64,000 nt of DNA from Gnetum montanum. Taxonomy: Eukaryota > Streptophyta > Gnetopsida > Gnetales > Gnetaceae. Each line of letters opens with the position of its first letter. Within the stretch, counting starts at the first letter, position 1. The DNA lies in the NCBI GenBank assembly GCA_015680685.1, contig MNCI01036287.1, forward strand, positions 453,378-517,377, written 5' to 3'. Below are positions 18,790 through 30,172 of this stretch, one piece after another. Made by a program: the position numbers and the translations under genes. Below the pieces are notes generated by a model. It worked only from the letters and a program-made list of their open reading frames with translations, had not been told where the DNA came from and did not search any database.

Positions 18790-20455
18790 CTATATATAAA
18801 AATAAAGCAAAACATTATACTGTGACAACACTAGGCATTTTATTAGAGGCTTGACATAAAAAAACTAAGTTTGACATTTTTTTAAACAATTGATATGAAA
18901 AAATGTAGTTTAACATTTCATCTATGAAATTAAAATCCATGAAAAATGCGCTAGAATCCATTCCTAAGACACTAGAATCTCAACAAAGCACCTTTGAAGT
19001 ATGATTTCAACCAAGAATTTGTGATCTCATGGGGATGTCATCAAGTTGAAAAACCACATAAGAATAGTAATACTAGTTAAAGACATTAGTAGGCAAAACT
19101 AGTTCAAGAACACTTGCAATAGAGTAGCTCTAGTGATAATGTTGTTTCCGTATGTGCCAATATTGATAATGAAGTTCATCATTCCATACAAAGATAATAT
19201 TGTTATGATGTGAATAGATAGCCAGAGTTTTCCCCAAATTAATTACAAAGGCAAGATATACATAAATAAAGATTGATCCAAGATGTGAAAATAATCAATC
19301 TAGCTGAGAATTGCCAAGATTCCAAGGATTATTCTTCTTTGTCAGGCTCATGAAAAAGTTCAAATTGGCATACTAAGCATAGGAAAAATCATCATTACCA
19401 TGCTAGAGATCACACACAAGGAGGATGAGATCACTATCTTTGAAACCTAGGGGGTGGTTCTAATATGAGTGGAAAAGAAATAGAATATAAATTATAAAAC
19501 TAACCATGCTTCAAAGCATCAAGTAGCTATAAATACTACCAAAGGTGCAGCTCCCCATCAAATAGCTAGCTAAATGGACACTTTCACAAATGAAATTTGA
19601 GAATTTTATCCTTTTTTCAAGTGATAGAGAACTTTGATTTTCATTTCACAATTTTTTATTTGTTCTTGTTAATCTTGGATGGAATCTAGCAATAAGATAT
19701 TTCAATATCAAAAATTTAAGTTTTACGGTTGTTGGTTGTCTTATTTTTCTTGTATAGATTCCCAACATATAGGGACATGTAGTTGTAAAACTCCCTACCT
19801 TGTGGCAGTTGTAAATGATCACCTCACCTGCCTATATTGCATCTTTCTCTTGCACATCCATGAAAATCCTTATACACCAAGAGATTGATATTCATACATA
19901 TGCTAGAGAAATTAGGTTTTAATTCCAACTTGGTAAGATTTTCATAGATGCAGGAGAAGATTCTATAGATTGTGTATTTGTTTGGTAATGCCTCTATTCC
20001 TACCAGGATCTACCCCAATGATGGCAGTGGAAAAATTGCTCAATCTTTCCTCTATGGCCACCACCACTCCATTGGCTACTAGCATTAGTCTTTCATAGTG
20101 TTCCATATTTTTCTTATTTTAGATAAGTCAAATTATGTCAAAAATGCCTTGATGGCACCAAGTTATATAGACATGGTTTTTCTATCAAATGATTTATCTG
20201 ATTAATACTATGTTAATAATATGCTTTTCTTTAAAAATATAGTTTCGTTGTTTGGAAGATGCTTCTTAGGTTACATAGTGTGCTATGATTCTTTGGGAGA
20301 AGAGGGTGTGTGAACTAAGCAAGCAAGCTCTATGTTGCTTCACAAACCAACTAAGAAATTTTTAAATGGAAGACCATCATTTCTTTTAACTCAATGACTT
20401 AAAGTTTAAAAATGTTGGGTGCTTTCACCTACATTTTCTAAAAAAAATTTAATAA
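18790..20455. other. AT-rich remainder of the E2 antisense-gene region
   Basis: By position this corresponds to exons 1-7 and the promoter of the E1 antisense gene, but no exon could be matched on either strand. A plus-strand open frame at 19,679-19,888 has no recognisable features and is not called. Confidence 0.35.
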
Positions 20456-20459
20456 ATAT

Positions 20460-20620
20460 TAATTTGACCTTGCTTGCCTTATTTAAGCTTGTTTGCCATA
20501 TTTTACTTTATTTTAACCTCATTTTACCTTGTTTGGCCATTTTTTATCATATTTTTCCTTCTTGTGGCCTTATTTTACCTTGTTTAGCCTTGTAGTGACC
20601 TTATTTTTTCTTTTTAGCCT
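20460..20620. repeat. E2 degenerate array before the pre-RT segment
   Basis: Repeats of 'ccttgtttgccttattttacc' with 20-30 nt spacing, at the position of E1 array B. It looks like a very worn GGCCTTAAACT unit. Confidence 0.45.
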
Positions 20621-20699
20621 TTTTGTACTATGTTCTAATCTTATTTTTCTCCATTATTATAGTATTTTGCATTATTTTAACATTTTTTAACAATTTTAT

Positions 20700-21080
20700 T
20701 GTGTATATGCCATTTGATGTGCTTATGTTGCCATGCAAGATTGAGTTAAGAAGAGAAGGGAGAAATTCAACTAGTATTTTAGCTAAACTAGACACTTTTG
20801 ATGATGCCAATCAATCAAGTTGATCTTGAATGCCTATGCTAAGAGCTTTTAAACCTTTAACCATATGGTCTTAATGCATTGGAATGGCCTAACTACTCTT
20901 AACCTCGAGAACTGAAACATCATAGAGAATTCCTTGGTTGAATCCCCCATTTTATAAACCATAATGGTGAGGAGAAAACATCAAAAACTAAGTTTCTTAC
21001 TTGAACCTAGATTTATCCAAAAAATCACCAAAGCCCTACAAGGAAACATTAGAGCCTTCTCATGGTCTTAATTACATATA
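20700..21080 (+). pseudogene. pol: E2 pre-RT fragment
   Basis: Aligns with E1 10,440-10,870: M-V-R-R-K-H-Q-K-L-S-F matches E1 M-P-D-G-E-I-K-I-L-K-L, and G-N-I-R-A-F-S-W-S matches E-N-I-K-A-F-A-W-S. Everything after this up to the 3' tail is deleted. Confidence 0.5.
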
Positions 21081-21344
21081 ATGTTAATGTGTTTGCTTTT
21101 AGTGTTGTTTGTCTTTGTTTATAGGTTTAAATAAAAGAATGGAGTTGACAACTCCTATAGCCTACAATAAGCAAGCTTGCATGACCTCATATCTCTTTTT
21201 GGCATCTCAAAACACGACAAACTTTATATGAATCTAAGAGGCATGAAACAAAGTTCTCATTTTTTGCCAATCATAACCTATGATGGCCTATATTTGCTTG
21301 ATGCCTCATGTTAATTCTTGTAATCACATGTATTTCTTGACTTG

Positions 21345-21440
21345 TTTTCTTGTCCTCTTGGAGTTGTGCTTATAGGATGAGCTTGAAGCCATTTTAAAGG
21401 TGTGACTCATCATAGTAGTGAGTTACCATAGAACCTCGAT
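21345..21440 (+). other. E2 3' tail homologous to the E1 candidate exon
   Basis: Contains 'cctcttggagttgtgcttataggatgagct', matching E1 14,540-14,570, then diverges. Placed directly after the pre-RT fragment, it shows the size of the internal deletion. Confidence 0.5.
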
Positions 21441-21710
21441 ACATGAGATTTTGTTAGCTTGTTTGATCTTGTCAACATTGCTTACTTCACATCATCTCCA
21501 TTACCCCTCTTGAGTCATAACCTTGTAGCCAAACTTTAGCCTTCCTTACCTTGTTAACAATGAAAACCTATATTTGACATCCATGCACCATGGATATGTG
21601 ACATCTCCTTTGACATGCTTCACCAATCCAGTTTACTGGATGTAACACATTTCATTTAATTAGAAAACAAAGTTCAGCCTTGGCAATAAAGCCCAATGAA
21701 GGTTTCACTT

Positions 21711-21732
21711 CAAAAAAAAAAAAGGAGGAAAA
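21711..21732 (+). promoter_or_regulatory. E2 polypurine tract
   Basis: A-rich purine run ending AAAGGAGGAAAA, followed at 21,733 by TGTCAAG, the proposed LTR start. Confidence 0.65.
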
Positions 21733-23150
21733 TGTCAAGAAAGCCAAGAGGCCAATGTAGCCTAAGGTGAAATAAATGGCTCCTAACAAAAAAGGAAGGA
21801 GACATGTGGACAAAGAAGCCCAAGAATAGAGTGCTAGTTCTTCTAAACATCATTGAGTAAACAACAATTCCAGCATGAAGATCTCTTTAATTAAGCAAAC
21901 GTGTCACCACTATTACATAGCCATGATGTCAACATTTGGAATTCTTTGTTAGCCCATGTAACCATACTCCAATAGCCAATATAGCTATCATCTCATCCCA
22001 AACTTTTGAGATCCCATTATGATCTCATTTCACCATTGTAAGCACTCCTTGGCATGATTTGATAGCTACAGAATGAATTGTGAAAAGGGAGAATTAGTGA
22101 TGAGTCCATAGTAATTTTTTGCATTCTTTGTTGATTTTTCTCAATTAAATCCTCAAAACATCAACAAATAAGAACCATGAAATACCTCAAAGAGGTTTTG
22201 GGGATAAACAAAGAGCTCGATGGCCAAAATTTGCATTGTAATTTGATAGGGATTCAAAGGTAGAAACAAATGCGTTGTTTTCCCATAAAAAATTCTTCTC
22301 TATGATGTTATTTTGGAAATAATTTTGAAATATTTTAATATGTAAAGTAAAATTTACAATCCACATGTTGTGAATTTTATTTAAGCTAGCATATGAAAGC
22401 CAAAATGCCAAATACATTGTAAAATTTGGCAACAAAAGCCAAAAACGTTGGTGGTGCATAAGCTACAATTTTGAATTGTGAAAAGTGCCAAAAAATGCTG
22501 GTGTTTTAGGCTCAAAAAGTCAAAAATTTTGGTGCATCATATGCTACATAGTTAGGCCATAAAATCCATCCAAAACATTACAGGTAATGTTTAAAAGTTT
22601 GCTAGATTAAATTAGTGAACAATCAACACATTCCAAGCCTATTTACACTAGGCTCTACATCATTTTGAAGAGTTTTTTGGGCCAAATATTTTTAACACAC
22701 AAAAGATATTTTGTTGTCAAAAAGAGAGACATGGTTTTAGTAGAGAATAGAGAAACTATTGTAGATTGCAATAGCCTTTCACAACCTTGGTAGTCTAGAT
22801 CAACTGAACAAATAGGTGCAATCATGTGCAAAACAAAACCTGCCTCTTGTGATAGTATGAAACAGTATTTCTTTTATTTGTAGGCTTTTAAAGCCCCCTG
22901 ATCTACACTCTCTAGACCTATTTTTACTTATAATAATCCACATTATTTAATACAAAGTTTTTGCAATTATTTTGGCCATATTTTTTTTTGCATATTTTAC
23001 ACATTTTATATGCTTTTGTTTGTTCTTGTTAATATGGTTAGTAAAAAATTATTTAAGTTCTTAAGTTATCAACAAGACTATTTAAGATGCTCTAGATCCT
23101 TTTGAGGCCCATGGATCTTGGAGTTAAACTATTCCACACCAAGATTTTCT
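21733..23150 (+). repeat. E2 3' LTR (right end approximate)
   Basis: Starts TGTCAAGAAAG after the polypurine tract. An inverted repeat TTTGTTGAT / ATCAACAAA at 22,127-22,135 and 22,160-22,168 matches the E1 LTR stem-loop in sequence and spacing, and the flanks also align. No clear TATA box. The end is estimated only. Confidence 0.5.
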
Positions 23151-24058
23151 GCGCAAAATTTTTAGTCATTACAATAACCATCAGGCCATATGAACATCAT
23201 AACTTATGTCAACTATCCATATCATAGGAACATGCATAACATGCCAACATCATGACCTCATAACATGATCAACCAAACAACTCTAATAACACACTCATAA
23301 TGCAAAATCATATTACATGGTCAAGAATCATATATTCCTAAAGCTCAATCTTCATCTGCAACTCTAATAACCTACTGGCCACAAAAATCCTATGATACAT
23401 CAAATAATGACAATGTGCATAGTCATGGAATTATAATCACATGCATAATATCATGAAATCTTAAGAAAATATCATATAATAATGTAGCTAACTAGATGAT
23501 CCCATAACCCTAACCAACTCTATACATACATAATAAACATAACATAATATCATGAGGTTAGTTAGGGTTTATAAACATCAAGCTATTCACAAAGATCAAT
23601 TCAATCCTCTTTCCTTGGAATCCCAAATTAAGAAACCCTAAGAGATCCACCAACTCTAATTATTACCTATGTACAATCTAGACTAAATCTAATCAAGTAT
23701 CCATCCTACCTTTTGTACATTCTTTTCATCATAATAAGGTTTTTTAGTGATATGTTTTAGCCCTATTTCTCATTACTAATAAAAGTAAGCTCTTGGTTTA
23801 CATAAAAGATACTATCATTATTACCTTAATAGTTAGACATCCAACTTATAACCATAATAACCCAATTATAAAAGTAGATTTCTATCAAAAAAGCCATATC
23901 TCCCTACCAAGAAAATTAATGAATCATGCATAAAAATTCAAATGTTTTCTCTATATACAAAATATCTTGCACTTAAATGCACCTATGAAGTAAATTATTG
24001 CACTCTCTATTTGACCAACTAAAAGAGAACCTAAGATGCAAAAAACAATGACTACTCA
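23151..24058. other. AT-rich spacer
   Basis: No gene, repeat or element end recognised on either strand. Confidence 0.4.
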
Positions 24059-24338
24059 TGCAAGGGAATTGGAGTTATCCTAGGAAGCATAATCTCATCC
24101 ATTTTCTTAAACTTTTATCTCAATAGAATGAATCATGATCTAGAGAAAAAGGATATTGCACATGCACTATGCAGATGATGTGATCATTGGTCTATTTGAT
24201 TTTCAAGATTATGGCCAAAAGCAAGATGATGATAAAATACCTATGTAAACTAAGTCTAGATGCTAAATTGAATGTTCTAAAAGTTGGTAAATTTGACTTG
24301 CATCTTGGGATAGATATTAAGATATAAAGAATAACAAA
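24059..24338 (+). pseudogene. Relic of a group II intron maturase-like reverse transcriptase
   Basis: Three short pieces in three frames line up with consecutive RT blocks of organelle-type maturases: G-V-I-L-G-S-I-I-S-S-I-F-L-N-F-Y-L (block G-x-P-Q-G-x-x-x-S-P-x-L-x-N-x-Y-L), then L-H-M-H-Y-A-D-D-V-I-I-G-L (block R-Y-A-D-D-F-x-I-G), then L-S-L-D-A-K-L-N-V-L-K-V and L-H-L-G-I-D-I (block L-x-L-N-x-x-K-T ... F-L-G-x-x-I). This differs from the Ty3/Gypsy YVDD enzymes nearby. It could be a mitochondrial insert or a nuclear maturase-like relic, less likely a LINE. Confidence 0.4.
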
Positions 24339-24507
24339 AGTTATGAAGGTTAAGTTTACATTTACAAGTAAACAAAAGATGAAATGCAAAATATGGATTG
24401 TAAGACTTAACAGCCATGCTTTCAATGTGTCAAACTACATAAAAATTGTTCTTGAAAAGGTCAAGTGGTTTGTGATTAGTGATCCAATTTATTACTCATT
24501 TTTAGCA

Positions 24508-25560
24508 TGCTATAGGGACACCTCTTCCAATTCCTCTTATTCTTCCCTACATGTATGTTTTACAAGTTTTAGCTCTATGGAGACATCTTGAAGGTTAAGG
24601 AGATGTCTTTTTTCTAATAGCTGGGACTACATAAGAGATGTTTGGGACATGTAGGAGACATATTGAAGGTTAGGGATATGTCTTTTCTAACAGTTGGGAT
24701 TGCATAAGAGATGTTTGGGACATGCAGGAGACATCTTTTCCAAGATCTGAGTCTTCAGAGAAGACTTCTCTCATTGTAAAGGAGACATCTCAAAAGTTCT
24801 AGAGATGGCTCTCTAGAGAGGAGAAGTCTCCCAAACTGATGAGACATCTCAAGAGATACATCTCAGCCAAAGGACACATCTCACCCATGAAGGAGACATC
24901 TCCTACTTATAGAATATTTCTCTGCTAAAAGTTGTGTTTTTTCTGGAGATGAACTAAGGAGGCTAGAGATGATGAATGTAGTAAGAAAAACCTTCGAAAT
25001 TGACCATTCCAAAATGGAAAATAGCTGGGAGAATATGGAGAAAGATAGAAATATTATGGGAACTCCATGTTAAGCTTGTGAAATGTTTCCTTAGGTTTTA
25101 TCTTGTTTTCTTAATAAATATGTTGTTGTTTCATGCTTTTACTATGAAAAGATGAAATTTTTCATGTAACTTCATGTGTGAGATTTTGAAAGAGATTAAT
25201 AGAGCACATTGAGTGAGTGCATAAAGGTTGCAACCCCAAGGTCAATTTTTTTATATGTTTTCCTTTATGTTCTATTTTTACTTGTGTATTAAATTCTTAG
25301 TTCCAAGTTATGAAAGAGATTCTCCATTGGTTGTATCTTGCATTAAGGCCAACCATTGTGTGGTTGTTAAGACTTATGCTCTATAGCATTGTTTGAGTGT
25401 TCAAAGAGGTTTTGATGTTTTTTGAGTTTTGGAACCCTTTTGTAATCTTCTATTTAAATAATTAAATATAGCTAGTTTCTTTATTTTATTGCAATTTAAT
25501 TATCTATTCATGATATCTAGATTTAGTTTTAGAAGATGATTTTAAAGTAAACATACTCTA
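24508..25560 (+). repeat. E3 5' LTR
   Basis: Begins TGCTATAGGGACACCTC and matches the right LTR beginning TGGTTTAGGAACACCTC. It includes many short GGAGACATCTC / GAGATGTCTC words, in direct and inverted order, at 24,600-24,900. Right end set just before the primer-binding site. Confidence 0.7.
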
Positions 25561-25567
25561 GTGTTAT

Positions 25568-25579
25568 TGATATCAGAGC
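25568..25579 (+). promoter_or_regulatory. E3 primer-binding site (tRNA-Met type)
   Basis: TGATATCAGAGC differs by one base from TGGTATCAGAGC, the complement of the plant initiator tRNA-Met 3' end used by many plant LTR elements. Confidence 0.75.
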
Positions 25580-25628
25580 TTTGCATTGATTATTACTTGG
25601 AATTGGTTGAGAATTTTATCAATTTTAG

Positions 25629-26780
25629 ATGGTGCCTAAGAGGAAATAACTACAAGCCCTAAATAGAGACATGGAGAGCATCAAGTCTACCTTCCAAATG
25701 ATGGTTTCTTAGATGGATGAAATTAGTGTAAAGGTAGATAGAAATGCTGGTCCTAGACATATCTAGACATGTGAGGATGATGAGCATGCACATTCAATTA
25801 AATAAGTTTCATAACTAGTTGGAGATGGAGTGTATGATGAGAAAGGACAATCTAGGTATGGAAGTGTAGGAACCCATCAATCAAGGATTTTAATGGAAGG
25901 GAATCCTATTCCTTAATTGATAATTCTAAGGGCTCTAATCATGGTAACTAATTTTTCTCTAGGCAAGCTTTATTAGGAAAATGAAGCAAGGCTTGCTAGA
26001 GCATTTTGTAATGCTTATAAACTTCTATACATTAAGTTGAAGGCTCTCAATGCTATAGATGGCACTAATGCTTTTTTAAGTTGGTTGAAGATACTTGAGA
26101 AGAACTTTGAGTTGGAAGAGGTATAAGATAACTTGAGGGTACCTATTGTTGAATTCATATTAGAAGGTATGGCTTCTACTTAGTGAGAAAAGAAATCTCA
26201 TGATTATGAAAGACAAAATGATCAATCCATTAGAGATTAGAATCTAATGAAATACAAGTTGAAAAGAAAATTTCAATAGTCTCATTAGAATTCTACATCA
26301 AATTTTGTGATCTAGTCCATCAAGCTAAGATAAACTAGAAGGAATATGAACAAGCTTTAATCTTTTTAGGAGGTTTCAAAATGACATATCAACAAGAGTT
26401 TTCTTTTTATTAGCCATAAAACCTTGATGAGTCCTATGATTTGACACTCAAGACTAAAAAGAAATTAAGTGGATTCAAAAATAAGAAAAAATAAACTACC
26501 AATGGGAAGGAGAAGTGATCCAAGTCCAAATCTGAAGACAAGATGGTGGCCAATATAAGAAGATAGAAAGGGATGATGAGAAGGAAAAATCTATGAAAAA
26601 CCAAGGAAAGAAAGGTAAGGATCAAGGTATAGCTCATCTAAGATTCAATGCTTCAAGTTTGGATAATGAGGACACAAGCAATGGAAATGTCCACTTCACA
26701 AGGCAACCAAGGATAAAGATGTGCAAACCATGTAGGTTTAGGAGACATCAAGCCAAGCACTTCAAAGAGGAATCCTAATG
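25629..26780 (+). pseudogene. gag: E3 gag
   Basis: ATG at 25,629, opening M-V-P-K-R-K then a TAA. Core segment A-F-L-S-W-L-K-I-L-E-K-N-F-E-L-E-E near 26,070-26,120. Zinc knuckle at 26,649-26,690: C-F-K-F-G-(stops)-G-H-K-Q-W-K-C, a CCHC box whose second Cys is Phe and which holds two stops. Many other stops. Confidence 0.7.
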
Positions 26781-26869
26781 ATCCAAAAATTAATAAAGTT
26801 TTAGAATTATGAGTATTTCAACTTGATAGAAATATATTATTTTAGATTGAGACTAGATGTTTACTTATT

Positions 26870-27140
26870 GAGGCATGAATTGATGTGTTGATTGATGGGG
26901 ATGCCCAAGAAAATGTTATTTCTTCTAGGGTAGTTGCTAGATTGGGTTTTGCAACTGATTCTCACCCTAGATCTTATAAAGTACATTGGTTGTCTAGAGA
27001 TTTTTTCCAATAGGTGAGGAAACAATATATCTTAAGATTTAAATATGGAGGATTTCATGAGGTTGTGAAGTATGATGTGCTTCCAATAAATTGTGCCAAT
27101 GTAATACTTAGTAGACCTTGGAATTTTGATAATGATTCTT
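26870..27140 (+). pseudogene. E3 protease
   Basis: Active-site region V-L-I-D-G-D-A-Q-E-N-V-I-S (~26,885-26,925), in which the family D-S-G is D-G-D, followed by V-A-R-L-G-F and, downstream, V-I-L-S-R-P-W-N-F-D (usual L-G-R-P-W). Clearly the chromoviral protease, inactive by sequence. Confidence 0.7.
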
Positions 27141-27349
27141 AGTTTGATGAAACAAGAAACATGTGGAGTGTAACTAGATAGTCAAACAAGTGAGGCAAAA
27201 AAGCTCAATAAATGGTTGTATAAGCCTTCTAAAAGAGAGGGAATACATTAAGGAACATGATGATACTAGTTTTGAATATTTTGTTATTTAAATTTTTTCT
27301 TCTAAACATGATGATGTGTAGGTTGAACTTGCTACAAATGTGCTAGTCT

Positions 27350-28195
27350 TTATGGAGAAATTTCTCAAGGTGTTCAAGGGGGAATTGGATGGATTATCAT
27401 TAATGAGGAATGTAGAATATCATATTGATTTTATTTCTGGTGCTATCATTCCAAATGAAAGGACTTATCAAATGGTACCAAATTAGTGAGCTAAATTGCT
27501 AAGGAAAGTAGAGGAATTACTTGTAAATGATTGTTTTGAAGGAATTCATTTTATATTATGCAATTCTAGTGATGCTAGTGCCAGATAAGAATAGCGATGA
27601 ATGGAGGATATGCATTGATTTTAAGGAAGGGAATAGAATAATAGTAAGGTACATGTTTTCTATTCCAAGGATGGATGATATCCTTGATATCCTTACCAAT
27701 GCTAAAACTTTTAGAAACATTGACTTCAAGAGTGGTTACCATCAAATTAGAATTAGGTCTAATGATGAGTGAAAGACACCTTTCAAGACATCAGATAGAT
27801 TTTTTGGCTAGTTGGTGATGCCATATAGGATCATGAATACACCTACTACATTCATGAGGTTGATGCATGATGTATTAAAAGACTTGATTAGTAAATGTTG
27901 TATTGTCTTTTTTTGATGATATTTTGATATATAACTCTAATGAGAAAGAGCATTTGGATCACTTGTAGATGATATGTCTTAAATTGGAGGAGGAATAGTT
28001 GGTGATCAATGTGAAGCAAAGTCATTTCTTCAATAAGGAAATCACATATTTAGGGCATGTGATTTCTTAAAATCAAATTTGGATGGAAGCTATCAAGGTG
28101 AAGGCTATTAGGAAGTGGTCAAGTCATACGAATGTTGAGGAGGTAAGATGATTCCTTAGTTTAGTAGGTTTTATAGACAATTCATAAAACATTTT
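27350..28195 (+). pseudogene. pol: E3 reverse transcriptase
   Basis: Y-H-I-D-F-I-S-G-A near 27,420 leads into V-L-V-P-D-K-N type sequence, W-R-I-C-I-D-F-K-E-G-N, I-P-R-M-D-D-I-L-D, F-R-N-I-D-F-K-S-G-Y-H-Q-I-R-I (catalytic Asp) and K-T-P-F-K-T. The Y-x-D-D box is F-F-D-D at ~27,909-27,920, where a T-run shifts the frame. G-H-V-I-S follows at ~28,055. Several stops. Confidence 0.8.
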
Positions 28196-28339
28196 AGTGG
28201 TATTTCATGGCCTATGTTTGCTTTGTTGAACAAAAATAAAGATTTTAAGTGGGATATTAAAATCCAAGGAAGATTTAACTTGTTGAATGAAAACATTACC
28301 AATGAACTAATGCTTATAATTATATATTTTCAAAAGATT

Positions 28340-28670
28340 TTTTAGTTGAAGGTGGATGCAAGTAGACTTGCCATTGGTTGGGTACTTTCACAAGAATGTA
28401 GGCTTGTTGCTTTCTTTCTTGAAAACTTGAATGAGTCAAGATAAAAATATAACATATATGAAAAGGAGCTATAAGTTATTCTTCAAGAAATCAAGCATTA
28501 CACTTTAATGATAGACCAAAAAGGACTAAAATTTCTAAAATCTCAAAAGACGTTGAGTACAAAGCACATGAAGTGGATTGGATAGTTACAAGACTTAAAT
28601 TTTGTGTTGAAGCATAAAAGTAAGAAAGCCAATGTGGTGGCTCATGCATTGTCTAGGGTGCATGTGATGA
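28340..28670 (+). pseudogene. pol: E3 RNase H
   Basis: L-K-V-D-A-S-R-L-A-I-G-W-V-L-S-Q (first Asp, ~28,352), then Y-N-I-Y-E-K-E-L (Glu) and the closing K-K-A-N-V-V-A-H-A-L-S-R, where the usual A-D-A-L-S-R has His for Asp. Chromoviral type, single RNase H. Confidence 0.75.
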
Positions 28671-28809
28671 ATTTTAACATACCTCATGTGGAAGGTATGA
28701 GTGATGTTTTTGATTTGTATGAGCATGATTATTACTTTGGGCAAGTTTGGAGGAGCCTCAAAGAGCCATTATTGAGTAAGATAGACCAATGGAGGGACTA
28801 TCATATTTA

Positions 28810-29960
28810 AGATGAACTGTTATTTAAAAATGAAAATGTATATGTTTCTATTTGTGATTTTAGAAAAAAATATTTTGTTTAAAAAGCATTGTAGTGACAT
28901 GGCATATCACATGGGTAAGGATAAAACATTGGAACTTATGGGTAGGCACTATTTTTGGCCTAGTATGGCTACTGATGTTTCTAAATTTGTGAAGGAGTGC
29001 TTGACTTGTCAAAAACTCAAATGAGGTAAAGGAGTGGATGGACATTATATGCCTTTATCAATTCCCAAGAGTGCATGGGAAAGTGTGTCCATGGATTTTG
29101 TAAGTGGTATTCCAAAAAATAAAAGTGGAAATGATGCCATTTTTTATTGTTGTGGATAGGTTCTCCAAGATTGCATACTTCATTCCATGCAAGAAGGTTA
29201 GTGATTCTTCTGATGTTGCAAATTTGTTTTTCTAGCATGTTGTGAAGTTGCATGGAATTCCTTTGAATATTGTTTGTGATAGAAACTTCAAATTCACTAG
29301 TCACTTTTGGAGGTCCCTTTTGAAAATTTTAGGTACAAAATTGAAATTTTTAAGTGCATATCATCCATAATATGATGGTCAAAGGGAGGTGGTGAATAAA
29401 TTCTTGTTGAACATATTGAGAGGTTTATGTGATAGACAATCAAATAGGTGGATAAACTTGTTGTGTCATGTTGAGTTTATGATTTTCATATTATTATTGG
29501 GAAAAGCCTATTTGAGATAAACTATGAGTTTTTTCTGAAGATGGTGAACACTTTCAAGTTCTTTGATGGTGAAGCTCATATTAGTGTTGATTTTGTACAA
29601 GAGATAAGGGATGTCCATATACAAGCAAAATCAAATCTTAAGAAGAAGGCTAAAGAGAGAGCCCTCAAGAGAAATGAGGATAAATAGAAGCCAAATTTTT
29701 GTAGTGGTGACTTGGTTTGCATGCACTTGAAGAAGAAGTAGTTGAAGGATGTTAACTTCTCCAAATTGAAAGCCAAGAAGATAAGGCTTTTCAAAATTAA
29801 GGCCAAGATTAATGATAATGCATTTGAGATTGATTTACTAAATGACAATGATATGTGTTTTTTGTTCAATGTTTTAGATCTTATGCACTGTCATGAACCA
29901 TTTAATGAGGAGACCATATAGGACAACATTGATGAGTTGAAGAGGGATATTGATTAGTCC
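28810..29960 (+). pseudogene. pol: E3 integrase
   Basis: HHCC finger: H-M-G-K-D-K-T-L with R-H-Y-F-W-P-S-M and C-L-T-C-Q-K-L-K (~28,905-29,022). Core: S-M-D-F-V-S-G-I-P (first Asp, ~29,090), V-C-D-R-N-F-K-F-T (second Asp, ~29,277), Y-D-G-Q-R-E-V-V-N-K (Glu, ~29,385). C-terminal part G-D-L-V-C-M-H-L-K-K and A-F-E-I-D-L. Frameshifts after 29,140 and near 29,480. Confidence 0.8.
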
Positions 29961-30019
29961 AAGTCTTAAATGAAGAGGAAGGTAATTGTACTCAAGTGGA
30001 GGCAAGCTACTAGTACTCA

Positions 30020-30106
30020 AGAAGTAAAGAGGCATGAGTACTTGATCCATTGGGAGGATCAATTCATAGATGATGATGTATGGATCCATGAGACCAAACT
30101 ACATGA
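30020..30106 (+). pseudogene. E3 chromodomain-like integrase tail
   Basis: V-K-R-H-E-Y-L-I-H-W-E-D followed by D-D-V-W-I-H-E matches the Y-L-V-K-W-x-G ... x-T-W-E-x core of chromovirus chromodomains, which direct integration to particular chromatin. One Trp-Glu position is changed to Trp-Ile. Confidence 0.65.
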
Positions 30107-30157
30107 GTGAGGGATCAGTTCAACCCTTACTTCCTTATTCACATGAGTTCACTTTTT

Positions 30158-30172
30158 GAAGGGTGGGAGAGT
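30158..30172 (+). promoter_or_regulatory. E3 polypurine tract
   Basis: GAAGGGTGGGAGAGT immediately before the right LTR start TGGTTTAGG at 30,173. Confidence 0.65.

Larger units (their letters stand above)
16680..23150 (+). mobile_element. E2, truncated and internally deleted Tat-like element
   Basis: Relative of E1 lacking LTR, leader and most of gag at its left end, which abuts the E1 3' LTR. Order: end of gag-protease linker, protease (17,160-17,720), GGCC array (18,140-18,370), possible last exon of the antisense gene (18,789-18,731), a worn array (20,460-20,620), the pre-RT segment (20,700-21,080), then directly the 3' tail (21,345-21,440), polypurine tract and 3' LTR. RT, both RNase H domains and integrase are gone, so the copy could not move on its own. 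Its right limit is approximate. Confidence 0.65.

Noticed and set aside
19679-19888. Small ORF in the E2 interior
   Set aside because: No similarity to element proteins and high AT; length expected by chance.
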